Source: Rhizopus arrhizus (Eukaryota > Mucoromycota > Mucoromycetes > Mucorales > Rhizopodaceae). From it: a stretch of DNA of 64,000 nucleotides. Location: contig JAKZZE010000025.1 in NCBI GenBank assembly GCA_024220505.1, positions 62,001-126,000 on the forward strand, written 5' to 3'. The position numbers and the translations under genes are program-made. A model generated the notes under the pieces. It was given only the letters and a program-made list of their open reading frames with translations, was not told where the DNA came from and did no database searches. Shown one piece after another: positions 39,544 through 51,185 of the stretch; the first letter of the stretch is position 1; each line of letters starts with the position of its first letter.

Positions 39544-41180
39544 CAGTGGGTCAAAAAACTGCACCAACCTAACCTAGTTTTTCGGAAATAAGAGCACAGG
39601 TCTGTCAGTTTATTAGCAAACATTATGAAACTTGAACCAAACAGAGTTAATACTATTATGATTTATTGACAAAAATTTCAAAGTCAGAAGCTGAGTATAC
39701 ACTTAAAGCGCGTCCAGAAAAAAGCGGAGGTCGGTTGGTGCAGTTTTTTGACTTCCTTAAAATCGAGTGGATCCGCCCTTTTCTGCTAATACTGCTTGTA
39801 TTCTGTCGGGCATACTGTCTATATATTTGATGCACTGTTCTTTAGTAAACGAATTCCATTCATTTTCGACTCTTTCCCACAGTTCATTGATGCTGGTCGC
39901 CCTATTATTATATATGCTCAGCTTTAACTTCAAATGATGCCATACATGTTCAATAGGATTAAGATCTGGACTTTGTGATGGCCAATCGTCAATGTAAACC
40001 ATGCCACTATCTTTCATCCACTGCGTTGTGGACTTTGATCGGTGTTTAGGGTCATTGTCGTGCTGAAATACAGATGTTTTCCAATTCAGACCGTAGTACT
40101 CCATAGTGTCTTTCAGACTTGTACCAAGAATTTCTTGGTATAGCTCTGAATTCATGGTACCATCATAAACCTGACATGCGTATGCAGGTCCTGCGCTGGT
40201 TATACAACCCCATAACATGAGACCACCGCCTCCATGCTTCACAGTAACGTCGATATGGTGGGGCTGTAAACGATCGCATTTTTGTTTCCAATAATATTTG
40301 CAACCATCAGAGCCCCAAATATTAATTTTGGTCTCATCAGAGAATACCACACGTCGCCAATCATGTACAGTCCAGTATTGATGCTTTTTTGCCCATGCCA
40401 ATTGAGCCTTCTTGTGTTTTTCAGTCAATAAAGGCTTCTTCTTTTTGATCTCAGCATAAATTTCAACTGAATGTAAAACATTGATGGCCGATTGATACGA
40501 CATAGGGTGTCCAAGCTCCTCCAACTTCATTTGCACATCCTTGGCAGTCTTCAAATAACCCGTGAGTACTTGTCTCTTGATGTATCGACGCGTTGATTCT
40601 GTCACAATGCTCGGTCTACCTCCTCTTTTACGTATTCTATTATGCATCCACTTATTTGCATACCTATTAACGGTATTTCTATGCACTCCAACTCGTTTCC
40701 CAATGACTGTAGGGTCAACGCTATCTTCTAATAGTGCTTTGATACTGTTTTGAACATCGGATGGAAGCGTTTTGGGCATTTCTAATGATGGATGGACACT
40801 GGTGATGTATGATGCGCTTGGGTAAAGTAAGAAAGAAAAAAAAAGAAAAACAATTGCAAAAAAGTTTATTTTAAGGTCCCCAGTGTGACTATGTATACCA
40901 CAGACTAATTTAAATCTGCCGGAAAGGCCACAGTCCGGACATATGATATCAAACCCACTTTTATTTTAGAAGTCAAAAAACTGCACCAACCGACCTCCGC
41001 TTTTTTCTGGACGCGCTTTAAGTGTATACTCAGCTTCTGACTTTGAAATTTTTGTCAATAAATCATAATAGTATTAACTCTGTTTGGTTCAAGTTTCATA
41101 ATGTTTGCTAATAAACTGACAGACCTGTGCTCTTATTTCCGAAAAACTAGGTTAGGTTGGTGCAGTTTTTTGACCCACTG
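39544..41180 (-). mobile_element. Tc1/mariner-like element G, apparently intact
   Basis: 1637 bp with TA at both ends and inverted repeats of ~210 bp starting CAGTGGGTCAAAAAACTGCA. The outer motif is at 39550-39569 and its inverted copy at 39733-39752. The right end mirrors this. It joins a gag fragment to an integrase fragment of one Ty3 element. Confidence 0.92.
39757..40779 (-). CDS. Tc1/mariner-like transposase of element G (340 aa)
   Basis: Complete frame from MPKTLPSDVQN. The HTH region is VIGKRVGVHRNTVNRYANKW. Catalytic blocks are VVFSDETKIN, VFQHDNDPKHRS and SQSPDLNPIEHVW, with 35 residues between the second Asp and the Glu (DD35E). The C-terminus (IDSMPDRIQAVLAEKGG) is the usual family end. 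No stop or shift is seen. It is closest to the transposase of element C in this window. Confidence 0.94.
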   Translation of the reverse strand: MPKTLPSDVQNSIKALLEDSVDPTVIGKRVGVHRNTVNRYANKWMHNRIRKRGGRPSIVTESTRRYIKRQVLTGYLKTAKDVQMKLEELGHPMSYQSAINVLHSVEIYAEIKKKKPLLTEKHKKAQLAWAKKHQYWTVHDWRRVVFSDETKINIWGSDGCKYYWKQKCDRLQPHHIDVTVKHGGGGLMLWGCITSAGPAYACQVYDGTMNSELYQEILGTSLKDTMEYYGLNWKTSVFQHDNDPKHRSKSTTQWMKDSGMVYIDDWPSQSPDLNPIEHVWHHLKLKLSIYNNRATSINELWERVENEWNSFTKEQCIKYIDSMPDRIQAVLAEKGGSTRF

Positions 41181-41182
41181 TA

Positions 41183-41432
41183 TAAGGACTATTTATCTAC
41201 CTCTTGGTCAGGCAAACTACAGGATAAATGGGAAGGACCTTTTATCATACACCAAATACTTGGAAAAGGCACCTATCACATCAAACATATGGATGTACAA
41301 GATACCCGGATTAGGAGAGTCCATGGAAACCGTCTCAAGTCATACACAATGCCTGATATTAGTTGGAGAACGGACCACTTGCGAAACGTTACAAGCATTA
41401 TGGATGATGAAATAAATGAACTCCTCCAGTAA
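41183..41432 (+). pseudogene. Ty3-like integrase C-terminal fragment (element 4)
   Basis: Starts at KDYLSTSWSGKLQDKWEGPF and ends INELLQ with a TAA. It matches the GPY/F-like module of element 3 integrase (KDFLTTSWSGKLQDRWQGPF). In element 3 the frame goes on for hundreds of residues here; in this copy it stops after LQ, so the long extension is absent or lost. 41433-41496 is A-rich and unassigned. Confidence 0.85.
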
Positions 41433-41496
41433 ACTAAACATCTTATAAAAAAAAAAAAAGGAAAACAATACGAAACACAAAAAAAAAATATATATA

Positions 41497-43133
41497 CAGT
41501 AGGTGAAAAAATACGAGCAACCTTTTGGCAAAATCGACTTTTTTCACTTTATCAAAAGGTGCATGCCAACTACCGGTTTGGGGCTCCTATGGTATATTTT
41601 CGGGGTCATGTGTCTTGAAACAGTAAAGGTCTCATGTAGCAATACTGGAAATTGAGAGAGGAATGAGAATCCGAATTTAAAAATTTGACTTCCGAACAGC
41701 TTAAATTATGTACGGTAATCATACGTTTACATTTAAGTCAACAAAGAACATATCAGAAGACTATATAGCGTACTTGTATGGAACTGTGAGTGTTCCTTAT
41801 TGTATTCATATAAAAGCAAGTGCGACTTCAGGAGCCCTTGGTTTCTTTTTTTTTACTCAACTTCTCTCACTACTTCTCATCATCATGCCTAAATCTATAC
41901 CAATGGAAAAGCAATCCAGAAATAAAAGATATATCACTAAATAGCATGAAGCTAGAGGATATTACAGATAAATATTACGTTCATTCTCGCACAGTTAAAA
42001 GATATACTAGGAAGCTTTTTCCATGAAATTCACACCTGTCTGCTGGAAGACATGCTGTTGTCTCTTCTGCCATGAAGCACTATATCGAGCTGTGTCTTAT
42101 TACTGGTCATCGAACAATAGCGAATGAACTATTCAGGGACTTAGGTAAGTTTGGTTACTTGTTGATGTACCGTTCAGGAGTAAATGCGCTGAGATCCATA
42201 AAGCGCCACCGAGGGCTAAAAAAAAGAAGGCATTTTTAAAAAAGGATCATTGAAAAAAGCAGATGGCCTGAGCAAAAAGGCATCGCAACTGGTCAAGTCA
42301 AGAGTGACGACCAGTAGCGTTCTCAGCTGAAGCAAAGATTAGCATCTAGTGATCAAATGGAGTAAAATACTATGGGGTAGTATCAAATGACATTTTGCTC
42401 CCTCATCACATCGACATTACAGTAAAGCACTGCAGCCGTAGGACCAACATATGCGGTCACATAGCTACTCCGGGACCAGCTTAGACATGTCAGCTTTATG
42501 GTGGTAACATAAACTCAACGGCTTGTCTGCATATACTTAGCATTATTTACATGAATACGTTAGAGTACCATTATTTGAAGACGTCTGATGTATACCTTCA
42601 GAGTGATAGCGGCGTAAAGTATAAATTAAAATTCATAACTCCATAGGTACGCGGTATCAGTGTAAGGTATATAAATTATTGGTATGCTCAAAGTCTGGAT
42701 TTAAATCATATAAAGCATGTTTGGCATCAGCTCAAACTTAATCTGACACCACATGAAGTCGGAGAAAGAGGTGTCAGAAAGCTTTAGCCATTTGTGGATG
42801 TAGAGCGAAATAAACTCAATGCAAATGCTTGCAAGAGGTACATCAATAGTATGCCAGCCAAAGTAGAAGCACTATTTAAAGCAAAGGGAAGATATAGAAA
42901 ATATTAAATTAACATAGCGAATTTTGAAAAATCATCATTGGCTTTTTTATGACTGTCTTTCCCTTTTTAAAAAGCTTGTACTTCAAGTAGAGTCAATCTC
43001 TTTAGTGTATTGTATGTATCTTTGTTGTCTTAATTAGTTTGTGTGACATCAAAGCTCTGGCGAATGTACACACGAAAATAAAAAGATATGAAGACAAATC
43101 GAACAGAGGTTGCTCGTATTTTTTCACCTACTG
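41497..43133 (+). mobile_element. Degenerate Tc1/mariner-like element, copy H3
   Basis: Third copy of the H family, same ends as H1 and H2, 1637 bp. The transposase is dead, with the shared stop after RYTRKLFP. It carries a short extra stretch near 42625-42660 that H1 lacks. Its right TA abuts the TA of P2. Confidence 0.85.
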
Positions 43134-43139
43134 TATATA

Positions 43140-44769
43140 CAGTAGCGGACAAAACTGGTGCACAAAAATTAAAATCAACATTGTATCTCCGCCATATGTC
43201 TGCGACTTTTGTGGCATATACCATCTGAAAGACAGTCCAAAATATACATTATGTTATGTAAACCGGAACTGTGCCGGACATCCCCCAGGCATAAGGTCAT
43301 TTTTAGTGATTTTTTGCATATTTCAATTTTCGCCAAAAATGTAGTGCTTGTCTAGCCTTCTTTCAATTTTCCCCATATCTCTCCCGTTTGCTTTCAGATT
43401 TCACAGCATATTAGTAAATTTTAGTAGCTCTTAAAAAATATATAAAACTGTACTTATTTTGTATTTCCCATTGAGTCCCCCCTTTTGTTTTTACCCTATT
43501 CACTATAACAAAGTACTAGCCTTATATGTTTAAGAAAATAAGCAACTGTAAAAACGAAACTCTGAGATCTCGAACACGCCTAGTTCGTACGACAGCAGAT
43601 ATTTCTAGAGTAACAAGGATCTCTAAATGGACAATCAACAGGAGAAAGAGGGAAGAAAGAAACTTAATGTCTTGTGATCATGAAGGTATTCCGCTATTAG
43701 CCTGAAAAGTTATTAGTTCAGTCATCAACCTAGAGCTTGGACAAGGTCCGCTACATACAGTTCCTGATGCTCAGCACATTTTGAGGACCTTAAGATACAG
43801 TGTTAGCAGACTGTCAGTCTAAAGGCACAGTAGGAAGCTAGATTTTGAGTCCGGAAGTAAGGAATCGAAGAATTTCATCAGCTGTATAAGTCGGAAAAAG
43901 CGATGAATGTGGTATCACAACAAGCCATTGTATACTATAGAGGGCTGGAAGTCTGCTATCTTTAGCAATGAAACAAATATGAACATTATGGATGCAGACA
44001 GTATACACTAATATTGAAAGCAAGTCGAGCAACATTAGCGATTTTTTCACGGTGATCAAACAATGAAGCATGCTGGCTGCTCTGTTATGTTTTAAGGCTG
44101 TATTAGATATTGAGGACCGGAATATGTGTGTCAAGTATATGATGGTATAATGAACTCATAAATATACACATATATTTCGCTTACTTCATACCACAAAAGC
44201 CTAGCGTATAGTGGTCTAAAACGTCGTAATCTCTCGTTTCAGTATGACAATGACACAAGGCACAAGTCAACGCATGTCACAAACTCAATATTTGATAACA
44301 GCGCTTCTGTGCTACAAGTTTAGCCGCCACTAATCCCGGCCTAAGTCCGCTTAAGCATGCCAGGTGGCAATTGATGGCAAAGGTATGATGATACGACACT
44401 AGATCAAAAAGGGTCGATGATCTTTGGAAAAGAATAGTTAAAGAGCCGGGTTCTTTTACTGAAAATGATATACACGCATATTATTAGCATATGCAAAGAA
44501 GAATATCCGATAATATCAAGAGATGAGATGATTATATAAAGTCTAAGATTTTAGCCACTTTTGCGGTTTTTAGAAAATATAAGATTTTATAAATTCAAAG
44601 CACGCTTATCGCTCAGTTTTAACAATGTCATGCTTAGAACATACATAGATTACAATGACTAGTATATCCTCCTTCTAGTACAGTTTCATGACTATTGCAA
44701 TTACCATGAGCAGGTAATGGTAGTTAAAAGCTAAAAAAAAGTTTTGTGCACCAGTTTTGTCCGCTACTG
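43140..44769 (+). mobile_element. Degenerate Tc1/mariner-like element, copy P2 (complete ends)
   Basis: 1630 bp, TA at 43138-43139 and 44770-44771, inverted ends CAGTAGCGGACAAAACTGGT. From 43440 on it matches 1-1329 almost base for base. The transposase remains on the plus strand are broken. It is inserted in a Ty3 gag. Confidence 0.85.
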
Positions 44770-44771
44770 TA

Positions 44772-45972
44772 TGTTGATAATTTTCAAGATATTTTACTAG
44801 ATCTTCCTAGAATATCTGATGATGAAGCACTTGATCGATTTGTTCGTGGTTTAAAAGATGACGTTAGAATTCACGTTTTAACAAAGGAACCTAGAACTTT
44901 AGAAGAAGCTTCACGTTTTGCTATAGCTTATGACAGTGCTAGACAGAATGGATTAGCCGCGCCTATGGTTCAGCAAGAATATGCCCTTAATGATCCAATG
45001 GATTTATCCATGTTAGTTCAACAACTGAATTCTATGGTCAAATCGAATAGAAGCAACTTTTATCAACAAGAAAGATCGCAAACTAGGCCAAGGCATAACA
45101 TCATCTGTCATTGGTGTAAGAAACCTGGTCATGTTGTAGCTGAATGCAGAACAAGAATCCGTGAAATACGTGAATTTGAACAAAATAGAATGAGACAAAA
45201 CAAAAATAATGGCCGTACACAATATCAACGACAACAATACAATCGAACTCAGAACAACAATAGAGTTTATCATGCTGATCTTGTCAATCTTGACCCGAGT
45301 AATAATATTCATGATAACAACCGCCCTAGTAATTTGAATTCCTTTGATAGTGTTAATAAAGATTCTTTACTTGATCTCTCTCCCTACTCCTTTGACTTAA
45401 CTATTGATCGTGACTTTCTGATGAATGCATCTACTACTTGTGCTTTGCTACCTACTTATGAAATATCGATACATGGTCAATCTTTCCATGCCCTAATAGA
45501 TACTGGTGCTAGTGCGAATTATATTCATCCCAAGTTAATCCCATTGGTCGATTCTTATAAACCTGTATCAAATCAAGCAGTCGAAACAGCTAACGGCGAG
45601 CAAACAATTATCTCTGGTGAAGCGCATTGTACTATGGAGATTAAGGGGAGGGGTAAGAACTTTATTAACACTTTCAGGGCATTTATATTTGAATCAAAAT
45701 TCGATATTATACTTGGAAATGAGTGGTTGAAAGAAGTCAAACCCAAGCCGGATTGGTTCGAGAGCTCGTGGACTGTTACTACACAAGATGGTTCTGAAAT
45801 TACTATGTTACCTTATAATGATATTAAGAATGAAAAACAAATGAATCAAGTCAACAGTATAATCATCTCTGCTAAACAAATGGAACGCTTGTTCAAAAAG
45901 AATCAGGTCGCTAAATGTTATTTTCTCCATGTCACATTCAATAGAAATCAAGTGGATTGCTTAAATAATATA
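44772..45972 (+). pseudogene. Ty3-like Gag C-terminal half and protease fragment
   Basis: The frame is open to 45978. It has ALDRFVRGLKDDVRIHV, a zinc knuckle CHWCKKPGHVVAEC near 45105, and a protease block ALIDTGASANYIHPKL near 45490, then the IILGNEWLKEVKP strand. It is closest to element 1 in order and motifs. The left part is cut by P2 and the right by Tc1-like element A; RT and all beyond are missing. The first eight residues of the longer open frame (from 44746) belong to P2's end, so I start after the TA. Confidence 0.88.
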
Positions 45973-46431
45973 CAATAGGTGGAAAAATGGTCCGGATGTT
46001 CTTAAATTATTCACAAATATCGCTATAGCTTTACCAAATCCCAATCAAATTGAACAAAACAAACATTACTTTGAAGAGAAAACATTGCTTTATTTTTAGT
46101 AAAAATTTGATATGTCACACAAAAGTTCAAAGGGAGCTACAAATGATCAAATATTTCAGCAACATCCGGACCATTTTTCAGGGTGTTCCATAATATCTGT
46201 TAGTAGTCTGTATATCCCCCTTTTGCTTGAATAACAGCTTTGATTCTATCCGGCATACTGTCAATATACTTTCTACAATGATCTTTTGTAAATCTCGCCC
46301 ATTGTTCTTCAGTTCGATCCCATAATTCATGTACACCTTTAGCTCTGGTTTCATACGCACTTAACCTTAGCTTCAGGTGATGCCAAACGTGTTCAATCGG
46401 GTTTAGATCCGGGCTCTGAGCAGGCCAACTA

Positions 46432-48030
46432 CAGTGCCCCACAAAACCCTTCAAGTGTTTTGCTTTTTTTCGTTTTTTTGCTTGTCACGAAGCATTGAGT
46501 ACTATAGTTGGTAGCATGCTATACCTTATTTGAAAACTACGGTGGCAGGGTATTTGGATATTGTTTAAACTCCGAGATCCATGCAATGGCCGTGGAGTAA
46601 TGACACTTTAAAAACAGACACACACTTGAAGGGTTTTGTGGAATTTTTGTTTAACAACAATTAATATTTAGTATGTCCTCCTTTTGCATTGTAAGCTGCT
46701 TTAATGCGTTTAGGCATAATTTCTATGAGTTTTTGACACTCATTCTGAGTAATTGACTCCCAAACATTCTCTACTCTTGACCATAATTCGAGCATTCCGT
46801 CAGGCTGCTTTTCATATTGTAATAAACGACGTTTTACGATTGACCATAGGTTCTCGATAGGATTTAAGTCAGGAGAGTGAGGAGGCCATCTTAATACAGT
46901 AATATTATTGTTTTCCAGCCATTCAGAGACTTTTTTGGCAGTATGGATACGAGCAATGTCTTGCTAAAATATAATATATTCTTTTTGAAGGTCATACCAA
47001 TCAATCGTTTTCATTAATTCATCTTCCAAAATACCAATATAAAAGTCAGAATTAATGCTTCCCTTGATATTCGATAGGTATCCAACGCCATACCATGTTA
47101 AACAGCCCCACAGCATCAATGAACCTCCTCCATGCTTGATCATATGCTGAACCTGAAAGTCTTTTAACTTGTCACCATTTGTCCAAGTCCATTGTAAACC
47201 ATCTGAACCAATTCTATTCACTTTAGTTTCGCCGCTGAAAATGACCTTTTTCCAGTCCTCGATGGTCCATGATAGATGCGCACGTGCAAATTCATATCTT
47301 TTCTTCATACGGTGCTTAGTCAAAGGTAGGACTTTAGGCTTATGAGTTGCTGCATAACCTGATTCTTTTAAAAAACGCCTATAGTCTCAGCACTAATATT
47401 TTCACCATCTTCTAACATCTTTCTAGCAACGTCTGAAGCATTTTTGTAATTGCCAGAGTTGAAATTTCGCAAGATTCGACGACCTAGTAATGTCGAGATT
47501 ACGAATGGCCTGCCTCCATTAGTTTTCAAATCTCCCAAATCATGGTTTTTTCGAATTTTTGAAATAGTTCCAGTACTGACACCAGTCTTTGTTGATATTT
47601 CTTCTCCAGAAACTCCCTCTTTAAGAAGTTGAACGATTCTGTTCTGCATGTCATTGCTAATTGGTCGCATGTCACTTAATTAGGTTATGTTATAAAAAAA
47701 GGCAAACAAAAAAATAGAAAGTTGTAAATAAACAAAACGTTTTACACAAAAAGTTGACAAGTCACATTTTTGTGACGTTTATGATGATTTTTACGACATT
47801 AACATGTGATTTTTTAAATTCCACAAAACCCTTCAAGTGTGTGTCTGTTTTTAAAGTGTCATTACTCCACGGCCATTGCATGGATCTCGGAGTTTAAACA
47901 ATATCCAAATACCCTGCCACCGTAGTTTTCAAATAAGGTATAGCATGCTACCAACTATAGTACTCAATGCTTCGTGACAAGCAAAAAAACGAAAAAAAGC
48001 AAAACACTTGAAGGGTTTTGTGGGGCACTG
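46432..48030 (-). mobile_element. Tc1/mariner-like element N, nested in A
   Basis: 1599 bp, TA duplicated (46430-46431, 48031-48032). Its inverted repeats are about 210 bp; the outer motif CACAAAACCCTTCAAGTGT (46440-46458) recurs inverted at 46622-46640. It splits the transposase of A between the second Asp and the Glu. Confidence 0.92.
46661..47670 (-). pseudogene. Tc1-like transposase of element N, inactive
   Basis: Starts MRPISNDMQNRIVQLL with HTH EEISTKTGVSTGTISKIR. A frameshift/stop lies near 47370. The first catalytic Asp block reads IFSGETKVN, with Gly for Asp, so it is catalytically dead. A stop replaces the first Gln of QQD at about 46965. The last block PPHSPDLNPIENLW and the C-terminus are kept. 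Spacing between second Asp and Glu is 34. Confidence 0.87.
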
Positions 48031-49234
48031 TATAAATAGACTTGCTGTCGAAGTTGTTTTCTTCAAACCAAGCTTTTGCGACCTTCGACGTATGTTTAGG
48101 ATCGTTATCCTGCTGGAAGTAGATGTTTTTGGGGTCATAATTGTAGTAATTTAGGGTGTCCATTAGCGTTGTGTCCAATATATGTACATAGTCCTCTTTC
48201 TTCATTGTTCCATCATAGATACGACAAGCGTACCCAGGACCATCGTATGTAATACAGCCCCACATCATAACGCTGCCTCCACCTCCTTTTACTGTTAAGT
48301 CAAGATGGTGGAATCGAAGCTTATCATCTACTCTCTTCCAGTAGTACTTTACACCGTCTGATCCCCAAACGTTTACCTTAGTCTCGTCAGAGAATACCAT
48401 ACCACGCCAATCATCTTTTGTCCAATCGTTGTGGGTGTTGGCCCATGCAAGTCGCTTTTTCATATGAATAGCCTTTAAAAACGGCTTGCGCTTTTTAATA
48501 CGGGCCTGGAATCCCATCGATTTTAAAAGTTTTAAGCAAACAGAGTAGCCAATTGCGCATTCAACGTCACATAAATATCGCTGTACATCCTTTTCCGTCT
48601 TTAGTTTACCTGTTATGACTGACCGTCTGATATAGGACTTGGTTGTAACAGTAATTCAGACTTGCGGCCTGATTTAAAGGGCCCATGTTAGGAAACCACC
48701 TTCGCTTATAGTCGCTGATGGTGCTTTTCTTGACTCCAGGCACTCGTTTTATGATGGATGAGTAAGAATGACCAGATTTGAGTAAGGACTTGATGTTATC
48801 TTGTACATCCAAAGGCAAAGAACGAACCATATTTGTATAAAACAGCAATAATACCGAAAGAAGAAGAAGACGTGCTAAACCAGCAAAAAAAAGTAGATAT
48901 TTATATTTTTTTTTTTGATTATTAATACAAATCTAATGTATTATTAATCATCTGAGACAAAAGTGACGGCTTCTGAGTCAGCAGCATTGAATAATCTGGG
49001 TAGTTAAAATTCTATAGGGCACCCTGAAAAATGGTCCGGATGTTGCTGAAATATTTGATCATTTGTAGCTCCCTTTGAACTTTTGTGTGACATATCAAAT
49101 TTTTACTAAAAATAAAGCAATGTTTTCTCTTCAAAGTAATGTTTGTTTTGTTCAATTTGATTGGGATTTGGTAAAGCTATAGCGATATTTGTGAATAATT
49201 TAAGAACATCCGGACCATTTTTCCACCTACTGTA

Positions 49235-49531
49235 GGTATTCCTTGCGAGTATATGCGGCCGTCATTTCAGGTGCCCAAAAATCACGTAGGTAGTCATCGA
49301 TATGGGCTAAATGAAAGATTTACCGTCCACATTTTTGCAAGCCTGTAGCGGAGCTAAAATCAAGCATATAGGCATAAGCTATACATCATTCGAAAGCTCG
49401 GACAATTTACTCTCAGATGGTGTAACACTTATGTCCCAAAAAGGCAACTAGCGGACATTATTGAAGCAAGAATATAGACACTATATGGCCCTGATTTGTA
49501 TGGTTATCTATGAAAGTTTTATTTGTTTATT
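49235..49531. other. Unassigned region between element A and the Merlin gene
   Basis: No gene seen. A 21-bp stretch at 49312-49332 recurs inverted at 54313-54333. Confidence 0.4.
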
Positions 49532-50730
49532 TTAAGCAGTGCGGGGCTTTTTCATGGTGGTACGAGAAGTAGGAGTATAATCTTCATCGTATTCGTTTTC
49601 GGAATCCTCATCTGAGATGAAAATAATTGGTTCCATTTCCCCTTGATCACTAATGCTATCCTCTAAGACGGTAGTCAGCAAAGATACCAGTGGACCTTGG
49701 TCGGCAATGCCTGCTCTATTGAACGACACTTGCGAAAAGCAAGCAAGCATTGCCTTCCAGTGATTACTGGCATGTTTCCTACGCCATATGAACTCCACTA
49801 ACTTCCATGGCATCATCGATGCTGTGCGGTGACGACTAGTCACTCCTCGTTTGATACCATTCCAGGTGCCTAGTAGCAGGCTGTTAGCATAGTTTAAGGA
49901 TTCTACGGTCTACACAAGTACATACCTTCAATAGTATTAGTACAAGCACCTGTCTTCGGATCACGGAACGTTTTTGAGTGATTGACCGTTTCAACAATCA
50001 AGTTTCGGCTTGGATCACTGTCAATCCCTTTATAGCCTTTCCAGCAATCTACCATAACATGGGAGCCTGTCATCAATGATTAGGTGCACTGATCATCTAG
50101 CATATACATATTCTAATCATTACCATCCTTTACGAATGTATCGATTATTAACTTCAAGGTATTTTGATTGCGGTTAGGTACCGTCAACAAGAACACCTTA
50201 CGCTCGGGCGTACGCTCTACACCCCCAACAACCCAAACACCATCTACCCTCTTTCCCTTATTATATTTTCGCTTGCCAAACTTACTTTCGTCTATTTCAA
50301 CGACAATTGGCTGCCCATCACTGTTAACTCCACCTAAGTATGACTTGTTAATCACATACTCTGATGTAAACAAAGCATCACGTACCGACTTGTACATCTT
50401 CAATTCGCAGATCTGCCTCCATTATTTGGTATATGTCCTTAATAATGCTGCGGACCGTTGGCAGACTAAGACCAGTCATGGTAGATATTGTTCCATTTGG
50501 AACTTGTAATAGAAAGAGGTACACTACCAATAGTGTTTGGTGGATGATGGACTTGCGACCTTGGAAAAAGGAGCCGTCCAGGTAAGAAATACGGCTACGA
50601 CCGCACGCACAGTTCCTTGAGCCACATCGCCAAAAGAATCCATCTCGGCTTGACTGGTTCAAGCGCATTTCAGAACCTTCTTTACACTTGCGTGTAGAAA
50701 AAAAAGCGACATTTTCCTTTAAATAACTTA
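49532..50730 (-). CDS. Merlin-type (IS1595/ISXO2-like) transposase with introns
   Basis: The DDE domain is of the ISXO2/Merlin kind: VVEIDESKFGKRKYNKGKRV (first Asp), VMVDCWKGYKG (second Asp) and GACTNTIEGTWNGIK (Glu). Reading it needs three short introns: 50334-50385 (52 nt), 50067-50123 (57 nt) and 49870-49925 (56 nt), all GT..AG, which give one continuous protein. The N-terminus has paired Cys (TRKCKEG, WRCGSRNCACG), a zinc-ribbon feature, and a helical region typical of the family. The C-terminus is an acidic tail ending KKPRTA. The true 5' start is not clear; I place it loosely near 50730. I did not find terminal inverted repeats. Confidence 0.82.
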
Positions 50731-51089
50731 TACCAGTTGCCTTTAGTTACGTTCCCTCCCATTTAAAAACGAACTTACTTTATGGTACAGTCAGCCGTCA
50801 TAGTTTTTTCGGCAATATAGGCAAGAGTTGGCATGTTGTTAGCAGCGTTGGAAGACATGAGGTTTTTATGAAATGGAGAAACAGATGAAGGAAAGAAAAA
50901 AAAAACAAAAAGCATCTCTTTTTATATTTTTTTACAAGCTTTGTTATCATTCCGAGATCAGCCGATAGATACGAAGCATCTCCGCAACGGAAGCTCGTTT
51001 TGCCGTAGTGAGATGACAAAAGTTTTCCCGAAACTCTTGAGGTTTTGAAAAAAAAAATGCTAAGTAACTTAGAGCAAAAGTTATGCAAA

Positions 51090-51185
51090 AAGCAGATGAC
51101 GACGTACGAACACCTACAAGGAATCGAACCAACGACCTCCACATTTGAAAGCTATCGACATAGCTATTTGACCAAGAATGCTGAT
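51090..51185 (-). ncRNA. tRNA-like relic with A and B boxes
   Basis: On the minus strand TGGTCAAATAG fits the A box of RNA polymerase III genes and GGTTCGATTCC is a perfect B box, about 30 nt apart. The T stem does not pair well and the anticodon stem is weak. It may be a decayed tRNA or the head of a tRNA-derived SINE. Confidence 0.4.

Larger units (their letters stand above)
46200..48830 (-). pseudogene. Tc1-like transposase of element A, interrupted by N and frameshifted
   Basis: N-terminal part runs from MVRSLPLDVQDN (48830) with HTH VPGVKKSTISDYKRRWF; two small frameshifts lie at about 48640-48680. The core then reads MVFSDETKVN, FQQDNDPKHTS and stops at 48031 where N inserted. It resumes at 46429 with SWPAQSPDLNPIEHVWHH and ends ...QAKGGYTDY. 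Across the insert there are 37 residues between the second Asp and the Glu, as in element F, its closest relative here. Confidence 0.88.
45973..49232 (-). mobile_element. Tc1/mariner-like element A, broken by element N
   Basis: Long inverted repeats (about 210 bp; 45973-46182 and 49020-49232), nearly identical to each other. The outer motif AATGGTCCGGATGTT (45986-46000) recurs inverted at 46161-46175, with the mirror image on the right. Flanks are TA. Without N (1599 bp) the element is about 1.66 kb. Confidence 0.92.

Noticed and set aside
44746..44771. First eight codons of the gag-protease frame (MHQFCPLL)
   Set aside because: They come from the terminal repeat of P2 and are not part of the Ty3 gene.
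51100..51180. Opal-suppressor or selenocysteine tRNA (TTTCAAA loop)
   Set aside because: Anticodon and T stems do not pair, so the anticodon reading has no weight.
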